64,000 nucleotides of DNA, taken from Sphingomonadaceae bacterium (GTDB taxonomy: Bacteria; Pseudomonadota; Alphaproteobacteria; Sphingomonadales; Sphingomonadaceae). A program made the translations under genes and the position numbers. The stretch spans positions 1 through 64,000 of the forward strand of contig JAKFUU010000012.1 of NCBI GenBank assembly GCA_021732525.1, in the 5' to 3' direction. Positions 1-8,684 of the stretch are shown here, in pieces (position 1 is the first letter of the stretch; the number at the start of each line of letters is the position of its first letter). The notes beneath the pieces are model-generated. The model was not told the DNA's origin, searched no databases, and worked only from the letters and a program-made list of their open reading frames with translations.

Positions 1-2
1 CT

Positions 3-218
3 TGGGCCAATATCCGCGCCATGCCGGGCCGCAAAGTCAAACCCGCGTTCAGCCACTTTCTTTATAAATATCGCAACTTGGTCGAGAGGTTCTTTAACAA
101 ACTAAAGCACTTCCGCGCCATTGCAACCCGATACGACAAACGGGATGACAACTTCCTCGCCTCCGTCCAACTCGCCTCAATCCGAATCTGGATCAAACAT
201 AATGAGTCGGTGACCTAG
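3..218 (+). CDS. IS5-family transposase, C-terminal end (5' end outside window)
   Basis: The reading frame is open to the left edge, so this is the 3' part of a longer gene. It carries the DDE-transposase C-terminal signature Y-2-R-3-E-6-K (Y..R...E......K in YKYRNLVERFFNKLK), followed by the usual IS5-group 'RAIATRYDKRDDNF' segment. The E is the third catalytic acidic residue of the DDE triad. The stop lies at the start of a tandem palindromic repeat. Whether the transposase is intact cannot be judged from this window. Confidence 0.85.
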   Translation, partial: WANIRAMPGRKVKPAFSHFLYKYRNLVERFFNKLKHFRAIATRYDKRDDNFLASVQLASIRIWIKHNESVT

Positions 219-337
219 AGCATCGCGCGAAAAAGTGGGCACCGGTTTTTCGCATAAAGCGATGCGACAACAAATCCTAGAGCATCGCGCGAAAAAGTGG
301 GCACCGGTTTTTCGCATAAAGCGATGCGACAACAAAT
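215..337. repeat. Tandem duplication of a 62-bp palindromic repeat unit
   Basis: Two near-identical copies of a 61-nt unit begin at 215 and 277 (period 62). Each copy contains the outer inverted arms GCATCGC / GCGATGC and the inner arms GCGAAAAA / TTTTTCGC around a GTGGGCACCGG centre, so each can form a hairpin. Similar 'GCGAAAAAGTGGGxACCGGTTTTTCGC' palindromes are dispersed in many alphaproteobacterial genomes; that is general knowledge, not tested here. The unit abuts the IS5-type transposase stop and may include the IS boundary. Confidence 0.8.
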
Positions 338-340
338 AGC

Positions 341-381
341 TAGAGCGGACAGTGTATTCCTATTTCACGCTGTCCGCTCTA
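341..381. terminator. 12-bp perfect hairpin at the 3' end of corC
   Basis: TAGAGCGGACAG (341-352) and CTGTCCGCTCTA (370-381) are perfect inverted arms around a 17-nt loop. The right arm contains the corC stop codon, so the hairpin sits at the end of the leftward operon. No T-run follows, so it may be a factor-dependent end or a dispersed repeat rather than a classic terminator. Confidence 0.5.
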
Positions 382-1344
382 ACCGGCGGATTCGGGCGCA
401 TGTAAGCGGATGCGCTTCACCCGTTTTTCATCGCTTTCCATCACTTCGAGCCGCCAGCCGCTGGCTTCATGCAGCAATATATCCCCTTCGCTTGGCACAA
501 TGCCGGAAATGACAAAGGCCAAACCGCCAAGCGTGTCGACATCTTCATCGACATTGGCAAATTGTGGGTCAATGGTTTCCGCCAAATCATCCAACTGGGC
601 GCGGGCATCGCATTCCCAAATACCCGGCTGCGTTTCGGCAAAGAGCAATTCAGGCTCATCATCATGTTCGTCTTCAATTTCGCCGACAATCTCTTCAACC
701 AGATCTTCGATTGTCACCAACCCTTCGGTTCCCGAATATTCGTTGACGATAATCGCCAGATGTGTGCGCGTGGTGCGCATTTCATTCAAACATTGGAGCA
801 CGCCCATGCTTTCGGGGACATAGCGTGGTTGCCGGATAAAGGGGGCAAGCGTTTCGGGTTCTGGTTTGGATTGGCCATCCGCCAGCACCGCAAACACATC
901 TTTAATGTGAATCATGCCAATGATATTATCCAACGTCTCATGATAGACGGGCAGGCGGCTGTGGCCATGTTCGGTAAAGGATGCGACGCAATCGGCGAAG
1001 CTGGCGGTATCTTCAATCGCGATAATTGCCCCGCGCGGCACCATGACATCGTCAACGCGGTGCTCCGAAAAATGCAGCAAATTGCGCAGCATGGTACGCT
1101 CGGTCGCGGATAAGTCTCCGCCGCTAACCGATTTGGTATCGGTATCACCATCTTCTTCATGTTCGGCGATTGCTTCTTCAAGTTGCTCGCGTAAAGTGGG
1201 TTCGCGGCCAAAGAGCATGGTCTTTAGCCGCCGCCATATTCGCCCGTCATCTTCGTCGGCGCGCGTTATCGTTTGGCTACTGCTTAAACTGTCACCCTCT
1301 TGCATTGGGGGTATTTTGGCCTCTTCATTATTATCGACAATCAT
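379..1344 (-). CDS. CorC/HlyC-type CBS-domain protein
   Basis: This 321-aa protein has a CBS-domain pair in the middle ('DVMVPR', 'GHSRLPVYHETLDNIIGMIHIKD', 'HLAIIVNEYSGTEGLVTIEDL') and a CorC_HlyC transporter-associated domain at the end ('DTLGGLAFVISGIVPSEGD'). The family is linked to Mg/Co efflux or membrane stability, but the exact function is uncertain. It lacks an N-terminal CNNM/DUF21 membrane domain, as in short CorC proteins. The ATG overlaps the ybeY stop (ATGA at 1341-1344), so it is the last gene of miaB-phoH-ybeY-corC, an order common in alphaproteobacteria. Confidence 0.9.
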   Translation of the reverse strand: MIVDNNEEAKIPPMQEGDSLSSSQTITRADEDDGRIWRRLKTMLFGREPTLREQLEEAIAEHEEDGDTDTKSVSGGDLSATERTMLRNLLHFSEHRVDDVMVPRGAIIAIEDTASFADCVASFTEHGHSRLPVYHETLDNIIGMIHIKDVFAVLADGQSKPEPETLAPFIRQPRYVPESMGVLQCLNEMRTTRTHLAIIVNEYSGTEGLVTIEDLVEEIVGEIEDEHDDEPELLFAETQPGIWECDARAQLDDLAETIDPQFANVDEDVDTLGGLAFVISGIVPSEGDILLHEASGWRLEVMESDEKRVKRIRLHAPESAG

Positions 1345-1880
1345 CCATATGGATTGGGAAGCCCCAAAGATGCAAGCGCTTTTACCTCTAACGCTTCCAT
1401 CGCGTCGCCTTCTGCCTCCTCAATATGGTCATAGCCCAGCAGATGCAGGGTGCCGTGGATGATCAAATGCGTGACATGGTGGGGCAGGGAGATGCCTTTC
1501 TCAGCCGCCTCCGCCGCGCAGGTTTCATATGCAAGAGCGATATCGCCGAGCAGGGTTTCATGCGCGGTTACATAGTCGTTCTGATGAAACGCGGCGAGTT
1601 CCTCGCGTCCCAACATCGGAAAAGACAGCACATTGGTCGCCCTATCCTTCTGCCGGTAATCCCGGTTGAGCGCGCGCACTTCGTCATTATCGGCGAAACG
1701 GATGCTGACACAGACTGTGATCGTTCTTTCATTCAGCGCGGCCAATGGCGCCGCGGAAAGCCCCGCAGTAACCGCTTTTTCGGATAAGGCCTGCCATATC
1801 TCTTCGCCGCCCCAAATAGCGTCAGCCGATAGATCAACCTCAATCATCCGCAGGGGCTGCGTTGGGGACGGGTATCTCAC
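1341..1880 (-). CDS. ybeY: Endoribonuclease YbeY (16S rRNA maturation / ribosome quality control)
   Basis: This is a UPF0054 metalloprotein of about 179 aa. The zinc-binding H-x3-H-x5-H motif is visible as HGTLHLLGYDH near the C-terminus. Known members act in 16S rRNA 3'-end processing and 70S quality control. The GTG at 1880 overlaps the phoH stop (GTGA) and has a GAGG-like site upstream, which favours it. An internal ATG at 1847 (MIEVDLSAD) is the alternative start. Its place between phoH and corC is the conserved arrangement. Confidence 0.93.
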   Translation of the reverse strand: MRYPSPTQPLRMIEVDLSADAIWGGEEIWQALSEKAVTAGLSAAPLAALNERTITVCVSIRFADNDEVRALNRDYRQKDRATNVLSFPMLGREELAAFHQNDYVTAHETLLGDIALAYETCAAEAAEKGISLPHHVTHLIIHGTLHLLGYDHIEEAEGDAMEALEVKALASLGLPNPYG

Positions 1881-2869
1881 CCATCCTCGCCCTCATAAGC
1901 ATCGACGATGCGGCCCACCAAAGGATGGCGGACCACATCGGCGCTGTTGAAGCGGATGATCGAGATGCCTTCTATATCCTGGACCCGGCCGACCGCGTCA
2001 TTCAGACCGGATCGCGCGATGCCGCCGGGGATGTCCACCTGCTTGGGATCGCCGCAAATCACCATCCGGCTGTTCATGCCAAACCGCGTCAGCATCATCT
2101 TCATCTGCGCGGCGGTGGTATTTTGCGCTTCGTCAAGAATGATGAAACTGTCGGCCAGCGTGCGCCCGCGCATAAAGGCAAGCGGGGCGATTTCTATTTC
2201 GCCATTGGCGATGCGGCGCTCGACTTGTTCGGCGGGCAGGCAATCATATAGCGCGTCGTAAATCGGCCGCAAATAAGGGTCGACTTTCTCTTTCATATCG
2301 CCCGGCAGAAAACCCAGATGCTCGCCCGCCTCCACCGCCGGGCGCGACAGGATCAACCGGTTGACCGCGCCGGTAATCAGCATGGCCACCGCCTGTGCCA
2401 CCGCCAGATAGGTTTTCCCCGTGCCCGCCGGGCCAAGCGCGAAGATGATATCGTCGCGCGCCAGCGCCTCCATATACGGCACCTGAGTGGGGCTGCGCGG
2501 GACCAATGTTTTCTTGCGCGTGCGGATCATGATCGGCGGCGTATCGGCGCTTTTGCGGACTATGCCTTCCAATGTTGGTTCGCTGCTCATCGCGATCACG
2601 GCTTGCACGGTTTCCAGATCAATCTCCTCGCCGCGCAGCACACGGGTGTAAATATCGTTCAAAACATCGCGCGCGCGCGCCGTGGCGCTGGCCTCACCCT
2701 CTATCTGCACCCGGTTGCCACGCGCCGAAATATAAACGCCAAGCCGGTTTTCGATCGCCACCAGATTGCGATCAAATTCGCCAAAAACATGGGTGATCAG
2801 CGCCGGTCGATCAAAGCTCATTTCCAACCGGGACATATCACCGGCCTGCGCGGATGTTTTTTTTGCCAT
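1877..2869 (-). CDS. PhoH-like ATPase
   Basis: This 330-aa P-loop ATPase has a Walker A at GPAGTGKT and a Walker B/DEAQ segment (ILDEAQN), followed by the typical 'TRFGMNSRMVICGD' block. The N-terminal ~100 residues resemble the KH-like region of PhoH. The role is thought to be RNA-linked, with YbeY. The ATG lies directly after the miaB stop with no gap, so translation is probably coupled. Confidence 0.93.
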   Translation of the reverse strand: MAKKTSAQAGDMSRLEMSFDRPALITHVFGEFDRNLVAIENRLGVYISARGNRVQIEGEASATARARDVLNDIYTRVLRGEEIDLETVQAVIAMSSEPTLEGIVRKSADTPPIMIRTRKKTLVPRSPTQVPYMEALARDDIIFALGPAGTGKTYLAVAQAVAMLITGAVNRLILSRPAVEAGEHLGFLPGDMKEKVDPYLRPIYDALYDCLPAEQVERRIANGEIEIAPLAFMRGRTLADSFIILDEAQNTTAAQMKMMLTRFGMNSRMVICGDPKQVDIPGGIARSGLNDAVGRVQDIEGISIIRFNSADVVRHPLVGRIVDAYEGEDG

Positions 2870-4225
2870 TCAGGCTGCTGCTTTCATAAGAACTTCTCCG
2901 CTTATGCTGGAATAGCCAGCTTCGTTAATATGGACCCGCGCCATGTCGCCAATTTTCAGGCCGGTAACCTCGACATGGGTCGATTGCAGCCATGGCGATT
3001 TGCCGATCAACTGCCCCTCATATTTGCCCTTTCGTTCGAGCAAAATGTCGCATTGCTGGCCAATTACCGACCGATTAAAGGCGAGCTGCTGCTCCCCCAA
3101 TAACGCTTGCAGACGCTGCAACCGCTCATCCATAACTTTCGGCGCGATCTGATTTTCCATTGTCGCTGCGGGTGTGCCGGCGCGCGGGCTATATTTGAAG
3201 CTATAGGCCTGCGCATATCGAATATCGGCGACAAGGTTGATCGTATCTTCAAAATCACTATCTGTCTCACCAGGAAAACCGACGATAAAATCACCCGATA
3301 CGGCAATATCGGGGCGGATTTTGCGCACGGCATCCAATATCCGGCGGTAACTGTCGCGGCTATGGCTGCGGTTCATCGCTTTCAAAATCCGGTCGCTGCC
3401 CGCTTGGACGGGCAAATGCAGATAGGGCATCAGCTTTTCGACATCGCCATGCGCGGCGATCAAACCATCGGTCATGTCGGCTGGATGGCTGGTCATATAA
3501 CGGATGCGGTGCAACCCCTCTATCCGGTCGATCGCGCGGATTAGGTCGTCCAAACCCCGGTCGCGACCTTTGTCATCCGCGCCGCGCCATGCGTTGACAT
3601 TCTGCCCCAGCAGGGTGATTTCCTTTGCGCCGCCATCTACGAGCATTTTGGCCTCATCGACCAATGCCGCCCATGTCCGCGAGATTTCCGCGCCGCGGGT
3701 ATAGGGCACGACGCAATAGGTGCAGAATTTGTCGCATCCCTCCTGCACCGTCAGGAAAGCGGTCGGACCCGATTTACGTTTTTTTGGCAAAGCGTCAAAT
3801 TTGTCAAGACCGGGCAGGTCGATATCGAGCGCGCGGCGGCCGGCGGTAACTTCGGCAATCATATCGGGCAATCGGTGGTAAGCCTGCGGACCGACGACAA
3901 TATCAACCGATGGCGCACGGCGGCTGATCTCTGCACCTTCGGCCTGCGCCACGCATCCGGCAACCGCAATCACCGGCGGCGTGATTCCCGCCAGCCGGCG
4001 TTTCTTACCAACCCGGCCGATTTCGGAATAAACTTTTTCCGCCGCTTTTTCCCGGATATGGCAGGTGTTCAGCACGATCAGATCGGCGTCATCCTTTGGC
4101 GCGGCGGCCATGCCGCGGCTGGCAAGTTGATCCGCCATCCGTTCGCCATCATAAACATTCATCTGGCAGCCGTAATTTTGAATGTAAAAGCTATGCGGTT
4201 TTTTTCGCAGTGAATCTGTTGTCAT
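2870..4225 (-). CDS. miaB: tRNA-2-methylthio-N6-dimethylallyladenosine synthase MiaB
   Basis: This 451-aa methylthiotransferase has an N-terminal UPF0004 domain with three cluster-binding Cys (NYGCQMN, LNTCHIRE, AGCVAQ). The radical-SAM CxxxCxxC is CDKFCTYC, and a TRAM RNA-binding domain follows at the end. It methylthiolates position A37 of tRNAs that read U-starting codons. It is the first gene of the leftward run; the ATG at 4225 is 9 bp from the acyltransferase stop at 4234. Confidence 0.96.
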   Translation of the reverse strand: MTTDSLRKKPHSFYIQNYGCQMNVYDGERMADQLASRGMAAAPKDDADLIVLNTCHIREKAAEKVYSEIGRVGKKRRLAGITPPVIAVAGCVAQAEGAEISRRAPSVDIVVGPQAYHRLPDMIAEVTAGRRALDIDLPGLDKFDALPKKRKSGPTAFLTVQEGCDKFCTYCVVPYTRGAEISRTWAALVDEAKMLVDGGAKEITLLGQNVNAWRGADDKGRDRGLDDLIRAIDRIEGLHRIRYMTSHPADMTDGLIAAHGDVEKLMPYLHLPVQAGSDRILKAMNRSHSRDSYRRILDAVRKIRPDIAVSGDFIVGFPGETDSDFEDTINLVADIRYAQAYSFKYSPRAGTPAATMENQIAPKVMDERLQRLQALLGEQQLAFNRSVIGQQCDILLERKGKYEGQLIGKSPWLQSTHVEVTGLKIGDMARVHINEAGYSSISGEVLMKAAA

Positions 4226-4233
4226 GCGCGCGG

Positions 4234-4967
4234 CTATAGCCGTCCGGGTAAATGTCCGCCAGCGTCAATCATCGCCATAATGCGCCGGCGGACTTCGGCA
4301 GAGATTTCTTTTCGGTCGCCAAATAAAACCGGATCGAACGGCTCCAGATAATAGACCCGCGCGGCAATAGGGCGAAGACGCGACAGCAAACGCCACGCAT
4401 TGGCAAAGGCGGTCTCGTCACCGATCCATGCAATTTCATCGGTATCGCGGCCATAAGTGATGAAAACCGGCTGCACCATCATACCGGGGGGAGGCGGCGC
4501 CAGGACGGCAAATAACGCCGGCTTAAACGGCCACATAAAGCTGCCATCGTTGGTGGTGCCTTCGGGAAAAATGGTTACGGGCAAATTGCCATCCAGCGCC
4601 TGGCGCAATGTTGCCACCTGCTTTCCGACGCTCAGCCGATCCTCACGCGAGACAAAAATCGTGTTATTTATGCGGCAGAGCCAGCCAATGATGGGCCAGT
4701 TCTTAATACCATCCTGCGCCACAAAGCTGCATCCGGTAAAGCCCGCAATTAGCGAGATATCCGCCCAGCTAATATGATTGGCGGCATAAAAAACATTTTT
4801 TTGAGCCGCCTCCCATAAAAACGCGGGATCATGCCGCAGATCCAGTTGATGGAATGCAGGAAAAACTGCGGCCATGGTGATCGCCAACGAAGCATACGCC
4901 AAAAGCCATGGCATAGGATACAAAATACCAAGGAGCCAAATATTGCGATCGTCCGAACCACGAACAT
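4234..4967 (-). CDS. 1-acyl-glycerol-3-phosphate acyltransferase (PlsC-like), apparent frameshift
   Basis: The C-terminal part (from about 4800 leftward) has the PlsC motifs HxxxxD (NHISWAD) and EGTT (IFPEGTTNDG) and would acylate lysophosphatidate. The natural N-terminus, with a membrane segment (FVVRTIAIFGSLVFCILCH) and 'RMLRWRSPWPQFFLHSI', lies in another frame starting at ATG 4967. The two frames meet at an A7 run (minus strand, 4802-4796) followed closely by a T6 run (4793-4788). One extra base would give the continuous 'RRLKKNVFYAANHISW' and about 244 aa. So it is a real frameshift, transcriptional slippage, or a sequencing error. The N-terminal Met at 4923 in the downstream frame is not a believable start. 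Confidence 0.8.
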
Positions 4968-5004
4968 AATCTGACCCAGCGCAAGGGCCAACGGATTGCG
5001 ATGT

Positions 5005-5427
5005 TCAATCCTTGCGGTCGATAGCAACGCCATATAATTCCATTCTGTGGTCAACAAGCCGGTATCCCAACCTTTCGGCGATCACTTTTTGCAAAGCTTC
5101 CAGTTCGGGATCGACAAATTCGACCACTTTGCCGGTTTCCACATCGATTAGATGATCGTGATGTGCTTCGGGAGAGGCCTCATACCGCGCGCGGCCATCA
5201 CCGAAATCATGACGGTCCAATATCCCGGCCTCTTCAAACAAGCGCACCGTGCGATAGACTGTGGCGATCGAGATTTTTGGATCGACGGCGGAGGCGCGCT
5301 TATACATTTCCTCCACATCGGGGTGATCGGTCGCATCGGAAATAATCCGCGCGATCACTCGGCGCTGGTCCGTAATACGGAGCCCGCGTTCCGCACAAAG
5401 CGCCTCTATATCGATACGTGTTTCCAT
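5005..5427 (-). CDS. fur: Fur-family transcriptional regulator
   Basis: This 140-aa protein has an N-terminal winged helix ('GLRITDQRRVIARIISDA', 'SIATVYRTVRLFEEAGIL') and a metal-binding dimerisation half (HHDHLIDVETGKVVEF). The CxxC pairs of E. coli Fur are absent, which is usual for the alphaproteobacterial Fur/Mur branch. Iron or manganese specificity cannot be decided here. The PlsC-like gene follows 37 bp downstream, and an AT-rich intergenic region with a terminator lies upstream. Confidence 0.9.
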   Translation of the reverse strand: METRIDIEALCAERGLRITDQRRVIARIISDATDHPDVEEMYKRASAVDPKISIATVYRTVRLFEEAGILDRHDFGDGRARYEASPEAHHDHLIDVETGKVVEFVDPELEALQKVIAERLGYRLVDHRMELYGVAIDRKD

Positions 5428-5511
5428 GGACGTTCTTCAAAAGAAAAGATTATCATTCAGTGTAGGCGGACGCAGCGATTCGTCAATCAAAAGCCAATGA
5501 CCACCGGCAAC

Positions 5512-5548
5512 AAAAAAAGGGTCCACCCCCAAGAGCGACCCTTTTTTT
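5512..5548 (-). terminator. Rho-independent terminator between mucR and fur (symmetric)
   Basis: AAAAAAAGGGTC (5512-5523) and GACCCTTTTTTT (5537-5548) form a 12-bp stem with a 13-nt loop. There is a T-run on either strand. It would end leftward mucR transcription before fur. Confidence 0.8.
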
Positions 5549-5559
5549 AACGATATAGA

Positions 5560-5603
5560 GCGATTTCGAGTGAGGTGGAACCACCGAACGGCTCGGAAAT
5601 CGC
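5560..5603. repeat. Imperfect palindromic intergenic repeat
   Basis: The outer arms GCGATTTCGAG (5560-5570) and CTCGGAAATCGC (5592-5603) match except for one extra base, and an inner GGTGG / CCACC pair lies inside. This looks like a dispersed intergenic palindrome rather than a terminator. The rest of the 5428-5707 gap shows no gene. Confidence 0.5.
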
Positions 5604-5707
5604 GGAAAACAGGGAAACTAGACCCGGTTTTTTGATTCAATCAAAAACGAACAGCGTCTAGAAATTTTAATACCCTGCGACGGCTTCCCATCGCTTGATA
5701 ATCACAA

Positions 5708-6142
5708 TTATTTGACGACCTTTTTCTTGCGCCCGGATCCTGGCGCACGGCCAAGTCCAATTTTTTTGGCAAGCGTACGCCGCACTTCAGCATAATCAGG
5801 GGCCACCATCGGATAGTCGGCCGGAAGGCTCCATTTTGCCCGATAATCCTCCGGTGTCATCCCATAATGTGTCATCAAATGGCGTTTGAGCATTTTCAAC
5901 TTTTTGCCATCTTCCAAACAGACGATATGGTCCTTTTTAACCGAATTGCGGATTGGAACCGCAGGCTCCAACGGTGCAGATATTACTTCAGCAGCCGAAA
6001 GGCCGGACAAAGCATGATGCACATTTTTTATCAGCAAGCCTATATCAGACAATGCTACGCTATTATTGCTCACGTGAGCAGCGACGATATCTGCGGTTAG
6101 TGTAACCAGCAATTCCGCCGTTTCATTCATTTCTCCAGACAT
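5708..6142 (-). CDS. mucR: MucR/Ros-family transcriptional regulator
   Basis: This protein of about 144 aa has the Ros/MucR zinc-finger region '[19 protein letters not shown]', followed by the typical '[10 protein letters not shown]' and '[16 protein letters not shown]'. The second finger ligand is Asp rather than Cys (C-x2-D...H...H), as in many MucR proteins. The ATG at 6142 is chosen because GGAG lies 7-10 nt upstream; the ATG at 6154 has no ribosome site. MucR proteins bind AT-rich DNA and regulate surface polysaccharide and cell-cycle genes. It is monocistronic and ends at the terminator 5512-5548. Confidence 0.92.
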   Translation of the reverse strand: MSGEMNETAELLVTLTADIVAAHVSNNSVALSDIGLLIKNVHHALSGLSAAEVISAPLEPAVPIRNSVKKDHIVCLEDGKKLKMLKRHLMTHYGMTPEDYRAKWSLPADYPMVAPDYAEVRRTLAKKIGLGRAPGSGRKKKVVK

Positions 6143-6248
6143 TTTATTCTCCATTTTAGTGGAGGATAAAATATAGCAAAAAAGACAGCTTTAGTCAAAT
6201 CTTCAATAAATCCTAGCGTAACTGTTATCTATTGGGTTAGAAATAAGT

Positions 6249-6704
6249 TTAAAAAATATATGCCATGGTTATGGCATCATGATAGGCGCCGGTTAATCCC
6301 CGGTAATAATTTTTGCGCCGACCAGATACAGTAAACCCCATCTTCTGATAAAAAAAATATGCTGGATTTCCGTCTCTGACTTCCAAAAATAATATTTCCC
6401 GATGGGCTTTTTTCAAATTCCTGACAACCTCGCCAATTATTGATCTGCCGATACCTGCTCCTTGAATATCCGGTGACACACCGATCATTAATAATTCTTC
6501 TTGGTCGAGCACCCATCGGCTAATGGCAAACCCAACGGCCGTTTCGTTTCGCCGTGCCATTACAAGCCGGGTGTTTGGTATCGACAATGTCGAGATACAT
6601 TGCGCCGCAGTCCAAGATTCGCCATATTCAGGATCAAAGGCTTTCTGCATTACCGGCATGATGGCTGCGATATCGCGCGCATCCCCTTCGGTAATCTCGA
6701 TCAT
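6249..6704 (-). CDS. rimI: GNAT acetyltransferase, RimI-like (ribosomal protein S18-alanine N-acetyltransferase)
   Basis: This 151-aa GNAT protein has the acetyl-CoA loop 'IQGAGIGRSIIGEV' and the RimI-like end 'PAYFFYQKMGFTVSGRRKNYY'. The start at 6704 overlaps the tsaB stop (ATGA), a coupling often seen for tsaB-rimI in alphaproteobacteria. A longer frame upstream would run inside tsaB and is rejected. By eye the codon use is more AT-rich than in neighbouring genes. Confidence 0.88.
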   Translation of the reverse strand: MIEITEGDARDIAAIMPVMQKAFDPEYGESWTAAQCISTLSIPNTRLVMARRNETAVGFAISRWVLDQEELLMIGVSPDIQGAGIGRSIIGEVVRNLKKAHREILFLEVRDGNPAYFFYQKMGFTVSGRRKNYYRGLTGAYHDAITMAYIF

Positions 6705-7339
6705 TCGGCCGGACCCCGAATGTCTTTCTGTCTTGCCGGTTTGGCATCGGGCGCACGGCCATAAAAGGCGGCGGGTGATAACGGCGGTAAACCCGCAATT
6801 GCGGGCCATTGCCGTGCGTCCGGCCAATGGACAAATGCGGTGCCATAGCCTCTTGCATCAATGAGATTTTGTGCCATATCGCCTGCAACGATCTTGGCGT
6901 GGCAGGCCGACAATGCATCTTCGGGCTTTAGGGAGCGCGCTGGGCCAAGCTGCCCCCCATCTGCAGCAAAGCTTTGGACAAAATATTCACCATGCCCGCC
7001 CGAGGTAACCGCATCCACCGGTTCTTTGCTATTCGCCATCGCAGCAATCAGGCTTAGCGCGCCATAGCCCGAGCATTCGGCTTGCCAGGCAAAGGCGAGC
7101 GCCCGTGCAGCGGCAATGCCCACCCGGATGCCGGTAAAGCTGCCGGGGCCGATATTGACGGCGATGTGATTGGCGCGGCCTTTACCGGGTAAGTTTTCGA
7201 CAAAAGGCAGCAGCTTTTCTGCATGACCGCGGCCGATAATTTCATAATGCGCGGCCAGAAGATTTCGGCCGTCAAACAAGGCGACGGAGCAGGCCGGGCT
7301 GGCGGTGTCGATAACCAGCGTGGTGCGCGGCCTATCCAT
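6701..7339 (-). CDS. tsaB: tRNA threonylcarbamoyladenosine biosynthesis protein TsaB
   Basis: This 212-aa protein begins with 'LVIDTASPACSVALFDG' (degenerate ASKHA phosphate-binding motif) and has the conserved 'IGPGSFTGIRVGIAAARALAFAW'. TsaB is the dimerisation and scaffold partner of TsaD in t6A37 tRNA synthesis. The ATG at 7339 is preferred over a GTG six bases earlier. It is followed by rimI with a 4-nt overlap. Confidence 0.93.
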   Translation of the reverse strand: MDRPRTTLVIDTASPACSVALFDGRNLLAAHYEIIGRGHAEKLLPFVENLPGKGRANHIAVNIGPGSFTGIRVGIAAARALAFAWQAECSGYGALSLIAAMANSKEPVDAVTSGGHGEYFVQSFAADGGQLGPARSLKPEDALSACHAKIVAGDMAQNLIDARGYGTAFVHWPDARQWPAIAGLPPLSPAAFYGRAPDAKPARQKDIRGPAE

Positions 7340-7359
7340 TCGCACCCGCTGTTCGTTTA

Positions 7360-7956
7360 TCAGACAATGCTGTTGAAGCGACCGAATTCAGGGCGCGGGC
7401 CGCGTGTGTGGATTGTCGCTGGATCGCCATAGCCCAATGTTGCGATGAAATTGGCCTTCACGCTTGTCCCGCCAAAGAAGCCTTCGTTAACGGCGGCTTG
7501 ATCAAAACCCGACATCGGGCCAGTGTCCAGCCCCAAAGCGCGCGCGGCGATGATAAAATAAGCCCCTTGCAACGAAGAATTGCGAAAGGCGGTTTCCTTG
7601 ATCAGATCCTCATTGCCGATAAACCAGCTTCGCGCATCGGTATGCGGAAAAAACTCGGGCAGATATTCGTGAAATTCCATATCCATGCCGATGATTGCGG
7701 TGACCGGCGCGGCTAGGATTTTCTTGTCATTGGCGGGCATCGCCATTGCGGCCAATTTCGCCTTTGCCGCATCCGATACGCACCAGACAATGCGCGCGGG
7801 CAAACAATTGGCCGATGTCGGGGCCATTTTCATCAAATCCCAAATAGCGGTCAGCTGTTCGGTGGAAACCGGTGCATCAAGATAGCCGTTATAGCTGCGC
7901 GCTTCGCGGAAAATCTGATCCAAGGCTTTGGCGTCGAGCGGCGTGTTGATCGGCAT
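7360..7956 (-). CDS. RutE-like nitroreductase (malonic semialdehyde reductase family)
   Basis: This 198-aa flavin nitroreductase shows the RutE/HadB signature: 'REARSYNGYLDAPVS', 'MAPTSANCLPARIVWC', 'AAPVTAIIGMDMEFHEYLPEFFPHTDARSWF'. FMN-dependent NAD(P)H reduction is expected. No other rut genes are next to it, so the pyrimidine-degradation role is not supported by context. It lies 20 bp upstream of tsaB on the same strand. Confidence 0.88.
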   Translation of the reverse strand: MPINTPLDAKALDQIFREARSYNGYLDAPVSTEQLTAIWDLMKMAPTSANCLPARIVWCVSDAAKAKLAAMAMPANDKKILAAPVTAIIGMDMEFHEYLPEFFPHTDARSWFIGNEDLIKETAFRNSSLQGAYFIIAARALGLDTGPMSGFDQAAVNEGFFGGTSVKANFIATLGYGDPATIHTRGPRPEFGRFNSIV

Positions 7957-8027
7957 GGCTGTGGTTTTTCCAATTTGGTTTTCAATGTGGACAGATAAGA
8001 TTCTGCGCGAGCGGATTCGGAGAAAAT

Positions 8028-8606
8028 TTAAGCTTGGCGCACCTCGGTAACTTCGGGCACATAATGTTTGAGCAATTGTTCGATACCATTTTTGAGCGTC
8101 GCGGAAGAGGAGGGACAGCCCGCGCAGGCCCCTTGTAATTGCAGATAGACGATCCCCCGCTGGAATCCGCGATAGACGATATCGCCGCCGTCATTGGCCA
8201 CCGCCGGGCGTACGCGGGTTTCGATCAACTCCTTAATCTGATCGACAATTTCTTCGTCGGCGGGATCATCGAGCGGCAAAATATCGCTTTCGGCGGGGAC
8301 AGCAAAGCCAGCCGCGCTCGCCGGATTGAACAATGGCATATTGGCGCTGAAATGGTCGAGCAGGATGCCGAGCACATCGGGCTTCAAATCGGGCCAGCCG
8401 ATACCCGGTGCAGCGGTTACAGAAATAAAATCACTGCCAAAAAAAACGCCGGTCACATCGCCCAGTGTGAATAACGCTTCGGCCAGCGGCGATGCTGCGG
8501 CCTCTTCGGGATCGGCAAAGTCCCGCGTGCCCGACGGCATGACAGCGCGGCCAGGCAGAAATTTGAGCGTGGCGGGGTTGGGCGTGGTTTGGGTTTCGAT
8601 CAGCAT
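8028..8606 (-). CDS. NfuA/NifU-like Fe-S cluster carrier
   Basis: This 192-aa protein starts with the NFU N-terminal domain ('TQTTPNPATLKFLPG') and ends with the NifU C-terminal domain holding the CxxC cluster site (CAGCPSSSATLKNGIE). It carries and transfers Fe-S clusters. ATG 8606 is chosen because the family starts at 'MLIETQTTPNP'; nine upstream residues are not conserved. AGGCGG lies just upstream. Confidence 0.93.
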   Translation of the reverse strand: MLIETQTTPNPATLKFLPGRAVMPSGTRDFADPEEAAASPLAEALFTLGDVTGVFFGSDFISVTAAPGIGWPDLKPDVLGILLDHFSANMPLFNPASAAGFAVPAESDILPLDDPADEEIVDQIKELIETRVRPAVANDGGDIVYRGFQRGIVYLQLQGACAGCPSSSATLKNGIEQLLKHYVPEVTEVRQA

Positions 8607-8684
8607 GCCGCCTATTTGGTGGTTTGGGCACAAAAGTGCAAGGGCCTTATGCCCGGCTAAGCTGGATCAGGATAGATATTGCCC

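Noticed and set aside
4234-4923. PlsC-like gene starting at 4923 as an intact protein
   Set aside because: Its first ~40 residues do not resemble PlsC, while the other frame upstream does, so a frameshift is the better reading.
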